A stretch of DNA of 10,807 nucleotides, from positions 1 to 10,807 of the forward strand of contig DAIDKJ010000033.1 in assembly GCA_027450105.1 (NCBI GenBank), written 5' to 3'. The DNA is from Ferrovum sp. (GTDB lineage: Bacteria; Pseudomonadota; Gammaproteobacteria; Burkholderiales; Ferrovaceae). Positions within the stretch are counted from its first letter, which is position 1. Each line of letters starts with the position of its first letter. A program made the translations under genes and the position numbers. The notes below the pieces were generated by a model that was not told the DNA's origin, made no database searches, and saw nothing but the letters and a program-made list of their open reading frames with translations. Of the stretch, positions 1 through 7,954 are shown in pieces.

Positions 1-1
1 C

Positions 2-2113
2 TTCGACTATCTGGGGCTCCATTCCCACCCACGCGGGTGGGTCTTGCGGGTGTTTCTTCCCTATGCCAGTAAGGTGGAATACTGGGCGGACCACTGGGTA
101 CCTCTGGATAAAACCCATCCCCACGGCCTGTTTGAGGTTCAAGGAACGGGTACCATGCCCTCCCTGCCTTGCCGCTTGCGCCACGAAGAAGATGGGCAAG
201 CAGCGGAAACCTGGGACCCGTACAGTTTTTCTCCCCTGATATCCGATCACGACCTGCATCTGTTCAACGAGGGTCGATTGTTACGGCTGTATGACATGCT
301 GGGGTCTCATGCCGTTACCCACCAGGGTATATCGGGAGTGCGCTTTGCCGTCTGGGCTCCCAATGCAGAACGAGTGAGTGTGCTGGGGCCCTTCAATCAC
401 TGGGATGGACGTCAGCACCCCATGCGCGCTCGTGGTTCCAGTGGCGTCTGGGAATTATTCCTCCCCCTCCTGGCTCCTGGGACCCTCTATCGCTTCGAGA
501 TCAGAAATCGCCAGTCGGGTCAGATTCTGATCAAAACCGACCCCTGTGGACAGTCCTTCGAACGACGCCCGGGAACAGCGGCACGCATCAGTCCACCCAA
601 TAGGTTTGCGTGGAGCGACGAACTCTGGATGCAGGCGCGGGCACACCAGGATTGGTTACATACGCCCATGAACATCTACGAAGTGCATCCCGGCTCATGG
701 CGCAAGCCCGGCGGTGAAGACGCCTTTCATGATTTCAACGCCCTGGCTGAGGAGCTGATTCCTTACCTGCGCGAAATGGGCTACACCCACCTGGAACTCA
801 TGCCGGTGAGCGAACATCCTCTGGATGAATCCTGGGGGTATCAAACCACCGGCTATTTTGGTGTTACCAGCCGTTACGGAAGCCCGGAGGACTTTCGCCT
901 CTTCGTGAATCGATGTCACCGTGCCGGTATCGGCGTGTTGCTGGACTGGGTGCCCGGACATTTTCCACGAGATGATTTCGCCCTGGCACGCTTTGATGGG
1001 AGTGCTTTATATGAACATGAGGACCCGCGCCTGGGAGAGCATCAGGACTGGGGTACCCTGATTTTCAATTACGGTCGCAACGAGGTCCAGGGTTTTTTGC
1101 TCAGTAATGCTCACTACTGGCTGGCCGAGTTTCATGTGGACGGTCTGCGCGTGGATGCGGTGGCTTCCATGCTGTACCTGGATTATTCTCGCAAGGCCGG
1201 CGAATGGATTCCCAACGTTCATGGCGGCCGGGAAAACCTGGAAGCTCTGGCATTTTTGCGCGCAGTCAACTGGATGGTGCATGAACAGTTTCCCGGAGCA
1301 GTCACCATTGCCGAAGAATCCACTTCGTGGCCCATGGTGTCGCGCCCCATTTATTTGGGTGGGCTGGGGTTTTCCATGAAATGGAATATGGGATGGATGA
1401 ATGATACGCTGCGCTATTTTTCCCGTGACCCCGTCTATCGGCGCCATCACCATCAGGACTTGACCTTTGGACAGCTCTACGCCTACACGGAAAATTTCCT
1501 GCTTCCTTTCTCTCACGACGAGGTGGTACACGGAAAAAAATCCTTGCTGGACAAAATGCCCGGTGATACCTGGCAGCGCTTTGCCAACGTGCGCTTGCTG
1601 TTCACCTACCAGATGTGCTTTCCCGGAAAAAAACTCAATTTCATGGGAAACGAGTTTGGCCACGGTCGAGAATGGCAGGTCAAGCAAGGGTTGGATTGGT
1701 CGCTGCTGGATATCCACTGGCATCAGGGATTGCAGCGCTTGAGCCGGGATCTCAACTGGCTCTATCGAGATCATCCAGCCCTGCATGAACTGGATTTCGA
1801 CGCAGCGGGTTTTTACTGGATTGATTGCGACGACGCGGATCATTCTGTCCTGAGCTTCGTGCGCAAAGATCGAAACGGAGCCTGTTTGCTCGTGGTCCTC
1901 AACTTTACCCCGGTGCCGCGATTTGGCTATCGCGTTGGGGCCCCCACTCGGGGATATTGGCGTGAACGCTTCAACAGCGATTCCGGTTTTTATGCCGGAA
2001 GTAATCTGGGAAATGGAGCAGGGGTCGAGACCACAGACATCCCCTGGAACCAGCAACCCCATTCCCTGGTCCTGACCCTGCCCCCTCTGGCAGGTATCAT
2101 CCTGGAACGATAA
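2..2113 (+). CDS. glgB: 1,4-alpha-glucan (glycogen) branching enzyme, 5' end cut by window edge
   Basis: GlgB transfers a segment of an alpha-1,4-glucan chain to an alpha-1,6 position, making branch points in glycogen in the cytoplasm. The frame is open to the left edge, and the residues before the first possible start (FDYLGLHSHPRGWVLRVFLP) are typical GlgB N-terminal sequence, so the TTG at 44 is internal. About 20 residues are missing compared with E. coli GlgB (728 aa). Seen, numbering from the Phe at base 2: an N-terminal domain, a CBM48 domain beginning near FAVWAPNAERVSVLG, then a GH13 barrel with DWVPGHF, GLRVDAVASM (nucleophile D385), AEES (acid/base E438) and SHDEVVHGKK (D506). The 53- and 68-residue spacings of this triad equal those of E. 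coli D405/E458/D526. The all-beta C-terminal domain is complete and ends NLTLPPLA-like (TLPPLAGIILER). It is the first visible gene of a cluster with pgi and glgA; its promoter lies outside the window. Confidence 0.97.
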   Translation, partial: FDYLGLHSHPRGWVLRVFLPYASKVEYWADHWVPLDKTHPHGLFEVQGTGTMPSLPCRLRHEEDGQAAETWDPYSFSPLISDHDLHLFNEGRLLRLYDMLGSHAVTHQGISGVRFAVWAPNAERVSVLGPFNHWDGRQHPMRARGSSGVWELFLPLLAPGTLYRFEIRNRQSGQILIKTDPCGQSFERRPGTAARISPPNRFAWSDELWMQARAHQDWLHTPMNIYEVHPGSWRKPGGEDAFHDFNALAEELIPYLREMGYTHLELMPVSEHPLDESWGYQTTGYFGVTSRYGSPEDFRLFVNRCHRAGIGVLLDWVPGHFPRDDFALARFDGSALYEHEDPRLGEHQDWGTLIFNYGRNEVQGFLLSNAHYWLAEFHVDGLRVDAVASMLYLDYSRKAGEWIPNVHGGRENLEALAFLRAVNWMVHEQFPGAVTIAEESTSWPMVSRPIYLGGLGFSMKWNMGWMNDTLRYFSRDPVYRRHHHQDLTFGQLYAYTENFLLPFSHDEVVHGKKSLLDKMPGDTWQRFANVRLLFTYQMCFPGKKLNFMGNEFGHGREWQVKQGLDWSLLDIHWHQGLQRLSRDLNWLYRDHPALHELDFDAAGFYWIDCDDADHSVLSFVRKDRNGACLLVVLNFTPVPRFGYRVGAPTRGYWRERFNSDSGFYAGSNLGNGAGVETTDIPWNQQPHSLVLTLPPLAGIILER

Positions 2114-2116
2114 ACC

Positions 2117-3757
2117 ATGACCTCAATCACTCACAGCGCCATCTGGCAAGCTTTGCAAGCGCATCGGCAGGCCTTGAGCGCCCTGCATTTACGGGACCTG
2201 TTTGCCCAGGATCCACAGCGATTTACCTGTTATTCCCTCCAGGCAGGCCCCTTGTTTCTGGATTACTCAAAAAACCTGATCACGGACGAAACCCTTTCCC
2301 TGCTGGTGTCACTGGCGCAGCAACAGGGTCTGCCTGAGGCCGTGGAAGCCATGTTCAGCGGCGAAAAAATCAATCAGTCCGAGCAGCGCGCCGTGCTCCA
2401 CACCGCCTTACGCAATCGCTCCACCCAGGCGGTTTTTGTGGACAATCGGGATGTCATGCCCGATATTCGACGGGTATTGGCACAGATGGACCAGTTTTCC
2501 ACAGCCGTTCGTTCCGGTCAGTGGCGGGGCTACAGCGGCAAGCCCATCGAGGACGTCGTCAATATTGGCATTGGCGGCTCGGACCTGGGGCCCGCCATGG
2601 TCTGCGCGGCCCTGGCAGCCGATTGTGATGGCCCACGCGTGCATTTCGTGTCCAACGTGGATGGGGCTCATCTCTGGAGCGTCATACAAAACCTGGATCC
2701 AGAACGAACACTGTTCATTGTTGCCTCCAAAACCTTCACGACCCAAGAAACCCTGCTGAACGCCCATTCCGCACGCCACTGGTTTTTGCAACAGGCCCGT
2801 GAGGAAAAATTCATTGCCCGTCATTTCGTAGCCCTTTCCACCAACCGCGCCGGAGTCGTTGACTTCGGCATCGATCCGGCCAACATGTTCGAATTCTGGG
2901 ACTGGGTGGGCGGACGTTACTCCCTGTGGTCAGCAATCGGGTTACCCATTGCACTGGCCATGGGCATGCAGCGCTTCGAATCCCTGCTCGATGGGGCCTA
3001 TGCCATGGACCGGCATTTCCGGGAGGCTCCCCTGCACGCCAATATGCCCGTATTACTGGGTCTGTTGGGAGTGTGGTACATCAATTTTTTTCAGGCCCAG
3101 ACCCAGGTCATCCTGCCCTACGATCAAGGCATGCATCGCTTTGTCAGTTATATCCAGCAACTCAGTATGGAAAGCACGGGAAAATCGGTCACCAACGCAG
3201 GGCAGGCAGTGGACTATGCCACCGGTTCCATTGTTTGGGGGAGCCCCGGGACCAATGGTCAGCACGCTTATTTCCAATTGTTGCATCAAGGGACGATTTT
3301 AATCCCGGCGGATTTCATCGCACCCATTCGTCCGCGCCATCCCTTCACGGCGCATCATCCCGTGCTTCTGGCCAATTTTCTGGCGCAAACCGAAGCTCTG
3401 ATGACTGGCAAGACCGCAACCCAGGCCCGGGCTGAATTGCAACGACAAGGCCATACTCCCGACAGGATCGAATCCCTTCTCCCCCATAAATGCTTTGCCG
3501 GCAATCGCCCGAGCAATACGCTCTTGTTCGACACCTTGGATCCTTACACCTTGGGAGCCCTGATTGCCTTATATGAACATAGAACGTTGGTGCAAAGCCT
3601 GATCTGGGAGATCAACGCGTTCGATCAATGGGGCGTTGAACTGGGAAAACAACTGGCCCGAGGCATCGAAAAGGAACTCCTCGAAGCGCAATGGACACTC
3701 CCTCACGACGCCTCCACCCAGGGTTTGATTCAATGGATCCGAACACACCAGTCCTAA
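2117..3757 (+). CDS. pgi: Glucose-6-phosphate isomerase
   Basis: Pgi interconverts glucose-6-phosphate and fructose-6-phosphate in the cytoplasm. At 546 aa it matches the long bacterial form (E. coli 549 aa). Visible elements: the phosphosugar-binding loop IGIGGSDLG (residues 150-158), SKTFTTQET (204-212), the first family signature DWVGGRYSLWSAIG (from D262), the ESTGK loop with catalytic-base E352, NGQHAY with ring-opening H383, and the second signature FDQWGVELGK ending at K511. All key residues are present. The ATG lies 3 bases after the glgB stop (TAAACCATG). Only a weak GGAA precedes it, so translation may depend on coupling to glgB. Its place between glgB and glgA suggests that it supplies glucose-6-phosphate towards glycogen, or that it serves both sugar metabolism and storage; this is inferred from position only. 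Confidence 0.97.
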   Translation: MTSITHSAIWQALQAHRQALSALHLRDLFAQDPQRFTCYSLQAGPLFLDYSKNLITDETLSLLVSLAQQQGLPEAVEAMFSGEKINQSEQRAVLHTALRNRSTQAVFVDNRDVMPDIRRVLAQMDQFSTAVRSGQWRGYSGKPIEDVVNIGIGGSDLGPAMVCAALAADCDGPRVHFVSNVDGAHLWSVIQNLDPERTLFIVASKTFTTQETLLNAHSARHWFLQQAREEKFIARHFVALSTNRAGVVDFGIDPANMFEFWDWVGGRYSLWSAIGLPIALAMGMQRFESLLDGAYAMDRHFREAPLHANMPVLLGLLGVWYINFFQAQTQVILPYDQGMHRFVSYIQQLSMESTGKSVTNAGQAVDYATGSIVWGSPGTNGQHAYFQLLHQGTILIPADFIAPIRPRHPFTAHHPVLLANFLAQTEALMTGKTATQARAELQRQGHTPDRIESLLPHKCFAGNRPSNTLLFDTLDPYTLGALIALYEHRTLVQSLIWEINAFDQWGVELGKQLARGIEKELLEAQWTLPHDASTQGLIQWIRTHQS

Positions 3758-3760
3758 AAC

Positions 3761-3765
3761 AGGAA
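3761..3765 (+). promoter_or_regulatory. Ribosome binding site of glgA
   Basis: AGGAA stands 8 bases before the ATG at 3774, in the 16-base gap after the pgi stop. The spacing is normal and supports this ATG as the start. It gives glgA its own translation initiation, unlike pgi, which has only a weak candidate. Confidence 0.6.
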
Positions 3766-3773
3766 CTTACCCC

Positions 3774-5213
3774 ATGAACATACTGTTTGTCAGCTCGGAA
3801 ATCCATCCCCTCATCAAAACTGGTGGGCTGGCTGATGTCAGTCGTTCCCTCCCCCTGGCGCTGCATCAGGCAGGGGTAAACATCCGGGTTCTGGTTCCCG
3901 GATATCCCGCTGTCATGGCGCGACTGACCGAACCCTGTCAGCCGCAGCTCCTGGCGCCAGAGCTGATCCATACACCCGCCCAACTGCTTCAGACCACGCT
4001 TCCTGGCACCTCCCTGCCGCTTCTGGTTCTGGATTGCCCAGCCCTGTTTGACCGTCCCGGACCATCGCCCTACCAGAATCCTCAGGGACAGGACTGGTGG
4101 GATAACGCCCTGCGCTTTGGCGCCCTGTCCCGTATCGCCCAACACCTGTGCTCGGCACACTCCCCACTGGAATGGCGTCCCGACTTACTGCATTGCAACG
4201 ACTGGCAATCGGCGCTGGCTCCGGCATTGCTGGCTCTCCATGGTCAGCCCACGTTTCCCACGCTCCTGACGGTTCACAATCTGGCTTTTCAGGGCAACTT
4301 CGACGCGCTCTGGCTCTCCCGGCTGGGCTTGCCTGTCGGGGCGTTTCATCCCGAGGCTCTGGAATTTCATGGGCAACTTTCTTTTCTCAAGGCGGGTCTG
4401 CGTTTTGCCCAGCGCCTTACCACGGTCAGTCCGCGCTATGCCCAGGAAATTCAAACGGCCCAGTTTGGTTGCGGATTGGAAGGATTGTTGCATCAACGCC
4501 AAAGCGATTTGCTCGGCATCCTCAATGGGATCGACCCCGAATGGCATCCTGCAACGGACCCTCTGATCGCCCACGCGTATGATCTGAGCAAGTTGGCGTC
4601 CAAAGCCCTCAACAAGGAGGCCCTGCAACGTCACCTGGGACTCCGAGCAGAGCCACAGTCTCTGCTGGTGGGCATGGTCACGCGCTTAACCCATCAAAAG
4701 GGCATCGATCTGGTCCTGGAATGCCTGGAATCCATGATGCAACACCCCGTGCAGGTTGCCATACTGGGCAGTGGCGACAGCCCTACGGAAAATCGGCTGC
4801 GTGAGTTCTCCATCCGCCACCCGGGACGCATCAGTGTGACTCTAGCCTTCAGCGAACCCCTCTCCCACCAGATCATTGCCGGAAGCGATCTGCTGCTCAT
4901 GCCCTCGCGCTTTGAGCCCTGTGGCTTGACACAACTCTATGCCATGGCCTACGGCACAGTGCCCCTGGTGCATCGTACCGGAGGTCTGGCCGACACGGTG
5001 CGGGACGAACTGGATGCGGACCAGCAGGCAGGAACCGGGTTCTGTTTTGACCAACCAAACGCCGACGCACTCTGGGGCACTTTCCTGCGCGCCCTGCAGT
5101 GCTACTCCCACCCCGAGCGCTGGCGAACCCTGCAAACCAACGGTATGCGCCGCGATTCTTCCTGGGAGCATGCCGCTCAGGAGTATCTGTCCTTGTATCA
5201 GAGTCTGTGTTGA
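3774..5213 (+). CDS. glgA: Glycogen synthase (GT5 family)
   Basis: GlgA adds glucosyl units from ADP-glucose to the non-reducing end of an alpha-1,4-glucan. At 479 aa it is nearly the same length as E. coli GlgA (477 aa). The GT-B fold is recognisable. The N-terminal half has KTGGLADV (K15, the classic nucleotide-sugar binding lysine), HCNDW (140-144, D143) and TVHNLAFQG (H168). The C-terminal half has TRLTHQKG (R304, K309) and SRFEPCGLTQ with E381 and C383, then RTGGLADT. All catalytic residues known from the E. coli enzyme have counterparts. The start has a good AGGAA ribosome site. The bacterial GT5 type normally uses ADP-glucose, but no glgC (ADP-glucose pyrophosphorylase) is in the window, so donor supply comes from elsewhere. 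It is the last gene of the glgB-pgi-glgA cluster; its stop is 4 bases from the stop of the opposing glgP. Confidence 0.97.
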   Translation: MNILFVSSEIHPLIKTGGLADVSRSLPLALHQAGVNIRVLVPGYPAVMARLTEPCQPQLLAPELIHTPAQLLQTTLPGTSLPLLVLDCPALFDRPGPSPYQNPQGQDWWDNALRFGALSRIAQHLCSAHSPLEWRPDLLHCNDWQSALAPALLALHGQPTFPTLLTVHNLAFQGNFDALWLSRLGLPVGAFHPEALEFHGQLSFLKAGLRFAQRLTTVSPRYAQEIQTAQFGCGLEGLLHQRQSDLLGILNGIDPEWHPATDPLIAHAYDLSKLASKALNKEALQRHLGLRAEPQSLLVGMVTRLTHQKGIDLVLECLESMMQHPVQVAILGSGDSPTENRLREFSIRHPGRISVTLAFSEPLSHQIIAGSDLLLMPSRFEPCGLTQLYAMAYGTVPLVHRTGGLADTVRDELDADQQAGTGFCFDQPNADALWGTFLRALQCYSHPERWRTLQTNGMRRDSSWEHAAQEYLSLYQSLC

Positions 5214-5217
5214 TGGA

Positions 5218-7800
5218 TTACAACCAGGTGATCAGGCCCATCTCCAGGGGATGCGTCAGCAGGGAATGGCAGGGATATACGCGAATCCGGTAATCCAGCT
5301 GTCCGCAAACGCCTGGGTCCAGGTCCAGGGTATACAGATGCTCCGTACCATTTTCCAGCAACGAGGCCGTGTCGAAGACAAAGTTGACCTGGCCCGGTTT
5401 GCCGCCATGCTTACCGGCCGACCGATTGAGCAACAACTCCACGCGCACATCCTGAGGCGATAAACCATCCAACTGGGCGGCCACCTGAATATGCATTTTG
5501 CTGCCAAACACCATACGCTTGGGTGGGACATCCAGCCGTTTGAGGCTCACTTTGCTCCAACACCGGTAGATGCGCTCCTTCCAAATCGCCAGTGAACGCG
5601 CCTGGGCGTATTGATCCTGTTGATAGGCCAGTCCTTGGCGAATGGCTGGCAGATAAAACCGTTGCTGATACTCATCGATCATGCGACCGGTATTGAACTG
5701 GGTCAGGGTGGACGTCATGGATCGTTTCGATTTGGCTATCCAACCAGGAGAATAGCCATACTTGCTACGATCGTAGTACAACGGCACCACCTGGTCCTGA
5801 ATGATTTCGTAGAGTGTGCGCGCGTCTTCCTGGCTGCGTTGGCTCTCTTCCAGATAATCCGGGGCCGGACGGATGGCCCAACCGTTTTTACCGTCGTATC
5901 CCTCGCCCCACCAGCCATCGAGGACGCTCAAATTCAAGGTGCCATTGATCCCTGCCTTCATGCCCGAAGTTCCGCTGGCCTCCATGGGATACAACGGCGT
6001 GTTGAGCCACACATCCACCCCGGCCACCAAGCGCCGCGCCAGGCCCATGTCGTAATTTTCGAGCAGGAGAATCTTGTCCTGAAACTCGGGAAGCCCGGCG
6101 ATGTCATGAATCCGCCGGATGATGTCCTGGCCGGGCTGATCGGCAGGATGCGCTTTGCCCGCAAAAATGAACAATACCGGACGCTCTGGATCGAGCAAAA
6201 TCTGGCGCAGCCAATCCAGGTTGGTAAACAGTAGATCTGCCCGCTTGTAGGTGGCAAAACGCCGGGCAAATCCGATGGTCAGCACGTTTGGATCATGGAG
6301 ATCGGCGTGTTTGAGGATGCGGTCCAGATGCGCGTCATTTCCCAGATTGCGATAATGCTGGCTGGTAACACGCTCGCGAACCGCCACCAACATTTGCGAT
6401 TTAAGGGACTGGCGTACGCTCCAGTACAGATGATCGGGAATATCGTGGACGGCTTCCCAAAAAGGCTGATCAGATAACCGGTTACGCCATTCGCCACCAA
6501 TGAAACGATCAAACAGATCCATCCATTCCCGAGCCAGAAAGGTAGGCACATGGACCGCATTGGTGACATAACTCATGGGGTTTTCAAACACCGGAATACC
6601 TGGCCAGAATCCGGCACAAATCTGAGCAGATACATCACGGTGAATTCGCGACACTCCGTTTTGCAAACGCGACCCACGGATCGCCAAGGCCGTCATGTTG
6701 AATTCTGTGTCTCCCTCTCCAGGGTCATTGCCCAGAGCCAGCAATTGCCCGGCATCGATGTTCAAGTCTTCTAGCAAGCCGGGAAAATTGGCCACCATCA
6801 TGTCGCGCGGAAAATGGTCGTGCCCCGCAGGAACCGGAGTATGCGTGGTAAACACGGTATTGGCGGCAACGGCCTCCCAGGCACTGGAAAAATCCAGAGA
6901 GTGGCGCCGAACCATGTCCCGCACCCGCTCCAGGATCAAAAATGCCGCATGCCCTTCATTGATATGCCAAACGGTGGGTTTCAACCCCAGACGATGCAAG
7001 GCACGCACTCCGCCCACACCCAGTACGATTTCCTGTTCGATGCGGATTTTTCGCCCCCCACCGTACAAACGGTGCGTGATTTCCCGGTCCTCCATGGGAT
7101 TTTCTTCCAGATCCGTATCCAGCAGATAGATTTTCAAATTTCCGATACGGGCCCACCACACTTTGACATGAACCACCCGGCGTTCCAGTTCCACCTGAAC
7201 GCAGATTTCCTGCCCGGAAGCATCCAATGCAGGATGAACGGGTAATTCGTCAAAATCGGAATCGGCGTTGATGGCGATCTGGCGTCCCTCACGGTTGATT
7301 TGTTGCGTAAAGTAACCCTGTCGGTACAGTAATCCCACCCCCACGAAAGGCAAACCAATGTCACTGGCCGCCTTGCAATAGTCTCCGGCCAAAATCCCCA
7401 GCCCTCCCGAATAGATGGGAAAGCTTTCATGAAAACCGAATTCGGCGCAAAAATAGGCGACCAGGTCGTTATCGGCCAATTGATGGAGTTTGCGTTGAGC
7501 CGGGGCATGGTAGGTATCATAGGCGGACAGCACCCGGTTGTAGGCCGTCAAAAAGGCCTGATCCTGAGCTGCATCCGTCAATCGATGCTCACTCACCCGC
7601 CGCAGGAAGCGAATCGGATTGGCACCAACCATATCCCACAGATGGGGGTGCAGGCGCGCAAACAGGGTTCGTGCAGGACGATCCCAGCTGTACCAGAGAT
7701 TATTTGCCAGCTCCTCCAAACGACTGAGCCGTGCAGGGATTCGGGGGCTGGTTTCCAGCACAAACCGGGTTCCGGGTAAGTTATCCTGTTCCATTGCCAT
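5218..7800 (-). CDS. glgP: Alpha-glucan (glycogen) phosphorylase, GT35, DUF3417-containing type
   Basis: This enzyme removes glucose-1-phosphate from non-reducing ends of alpha-glucan using phosphate and pyridoxal phosphate. With the start at 7800 it is 860 aa. The N-terminal region (about residues 20-140, with ELANNLWYSWD) is the DUF3417 domain that marks the phosphorylase group found in many bacteria and archaea; it differs from the E. coli GlgP/MalP layout. Later motifs are SGGLGILAGDYCK, WHINEGHAAF, FTTHTPVPAGHD, GFARRFATYKRA, IFAGKAHPAD and MEASGTSGMKAGING. The Lys in the last (K615, codon at 5956-5958) is the expected pyridoxal-phosphate lysine. The open frame extends upstream to a GTG at 7911, but those 37 residues look unlike the family and have no ribosome site. 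ATGs at 7800 and 7794 each sit 9 bases after an AGGAG. The gene converges on glgA and probably mobilises the polymer made by that cluster. Confidence 0.95.
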   Translation of the reverse strand: MAMEQDNLPGTRFVLETSPRIPARLSRLEELANNLWYSWDRPARTLFARLHPHLWDMVGANPIRFLRRVSEHRLTDAAQDQAFLTAYNRVLSAYDTYHAPAQRKLHQLADNDLVAYFCAEFGFHESFPIYSGGLGILAGDYCKAASDIGLPFVGVGLLYRQGYFTQQINREGRQIAINADSDFDELPVHPALDASGQEICVQVELERRVVHVKVWWARIGNLKIYLLDTDLEENPMEDREITHRLYGGGRKIRIEQEIVLGVGGVRALHRLGLKPTVWHINEGHAAFLILERVRDMVRRHSLDFSSAWEAVAANTVFTTHTPVPAGHDHFPRDMMVANFPGLLEDLNIDAGQLLALGNDPGEGDTEFNMTALAIRGSRLQNGVSRIHRDVSAQICAGFWPGIPVFENPMSYVTNAVHVPTFLAREWMDLFDRFIGGEWRNRLSDQPFWEAVHDIPDHLYWSVRQSLKSQMLVAVRERVTSQHYRNLGNDAHLDRILKHADLHDPNVLTIGFARRFATYKRADLLFTNLDWLRQILLDPERPVLFIFAGKAHPADQPGQDIIRRIHDIAGLPEFQDKILLLENYDMGLARRLVAGVDVWLNTPLYPMEASGTSGMKAGINGTLNLSVLDGWWGEGYDGKNGWAIRPAPDYLEESQRSQEDARTLYEIIQDQVVPLYYDRSKYGYSPGWIAKSKRSMTSTLTQFNTGRMIDEYQQRFYLPAIRQGLAYQQDQYAQARSLAIWKERIYRCWSKVSLKRLDVPPKRMVFGSKMHIQVAAQLDGLSPQDVRVELLLNRSAGKHGGKPGQVNFVFDTASLLENGTEHLYTLDLDPGVCGQLDYRIRVYPCHSLLTHPLEMGLITWL

Positions 7801-7803
7801 CAA

Positions 7804-7814
7804 CTCCTGCTCCT
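7804..7814 (-). promoter_or_regulatory. Doubled Shine-Dalgarno sequence of glgP
   Basis: Read on the - strand, the sequence is AGGAGCAGGAG followed by TTGATGGCAATG. The first AGGAG is 9 bases before the ATG at 7800; the second is 9 bases before the in-frame ATG at 7794. This decides the start of glgP against the upstream GTG at 7911. Which of the two ATGs is used cannot be told from sequence. Confidence 0.7.
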
Positions 7815-7925
7815 GTAAAGATGCGTTCCCCGAAACCAAGCGCCCGAGGGTGAAGAGATTCTGTCCCATGATCCAGTGCCATCTGCCACCCTCATTGCCC
7901 AGGGTCGTCACAGCGCACTGCAGTC

Positions 7926-7954
7926 ATTCTATCCGAGCCGGGTCAACCCTCCAA
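7926..7954 (-). promoter_or_regulatory. Possible sigma-70-type promoter for glgP
   Basis: On the - strand TTGGAG (7949-7954) and TAGAAT (7926-7931) are separated by 17 bases. The -10 element matches TATAAT at 5 of 6 positions and the -35 element matches TTGACA at only 3 of 6. It overlaps the last codons and stop of parC and lies about 126 bases upstream of the glgP start. I see no terminator between parC and glgP, so read-through from parC is also possible. Confidence 0.25.

Noticed and set aside
44..46. TTG at 44 as the start of glgB
   Set aside because: The 14 codons before it in frame encode typical GlgB N-terminal residues, so the gene simply continues past the left edge.
1007..2062. Open frame of 351 codons on the - strand inside glgB
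   Set aside because: It lies wholly antisense to well-conserved GlgB coding sequence, has no recognisable motif and no supporting ribosome site. Long antisense frames are common opposite GC-rich genes.
3612..4160. Open frame of 182 codons on the - strand across the pgi-glgA junction
   Set aside because: It overlaps the ends of two clearly real genes on the other strand and shows no family features.
5195..5300. A bidirectional terminator between glgA and glgP
   Set aside because: Only a 4-base GTTG/CAAC pairing is visible at the junction, with no GC-rich stem or T run.
5611..6234. Open frame of 207 codons on the + strand inside glgP
   Set aside because: Antisense to the conserved catalytic half of GlgP; composition looks like a shadow frame and no domain is visible.
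7801..7911. GTG at 7911 as the start of glgP
   Set aside because: No ribosome site precedes it, the added residues do not look like the family, and the ATGs at 7800 and 7794 have well-spaced AGGAG sites.
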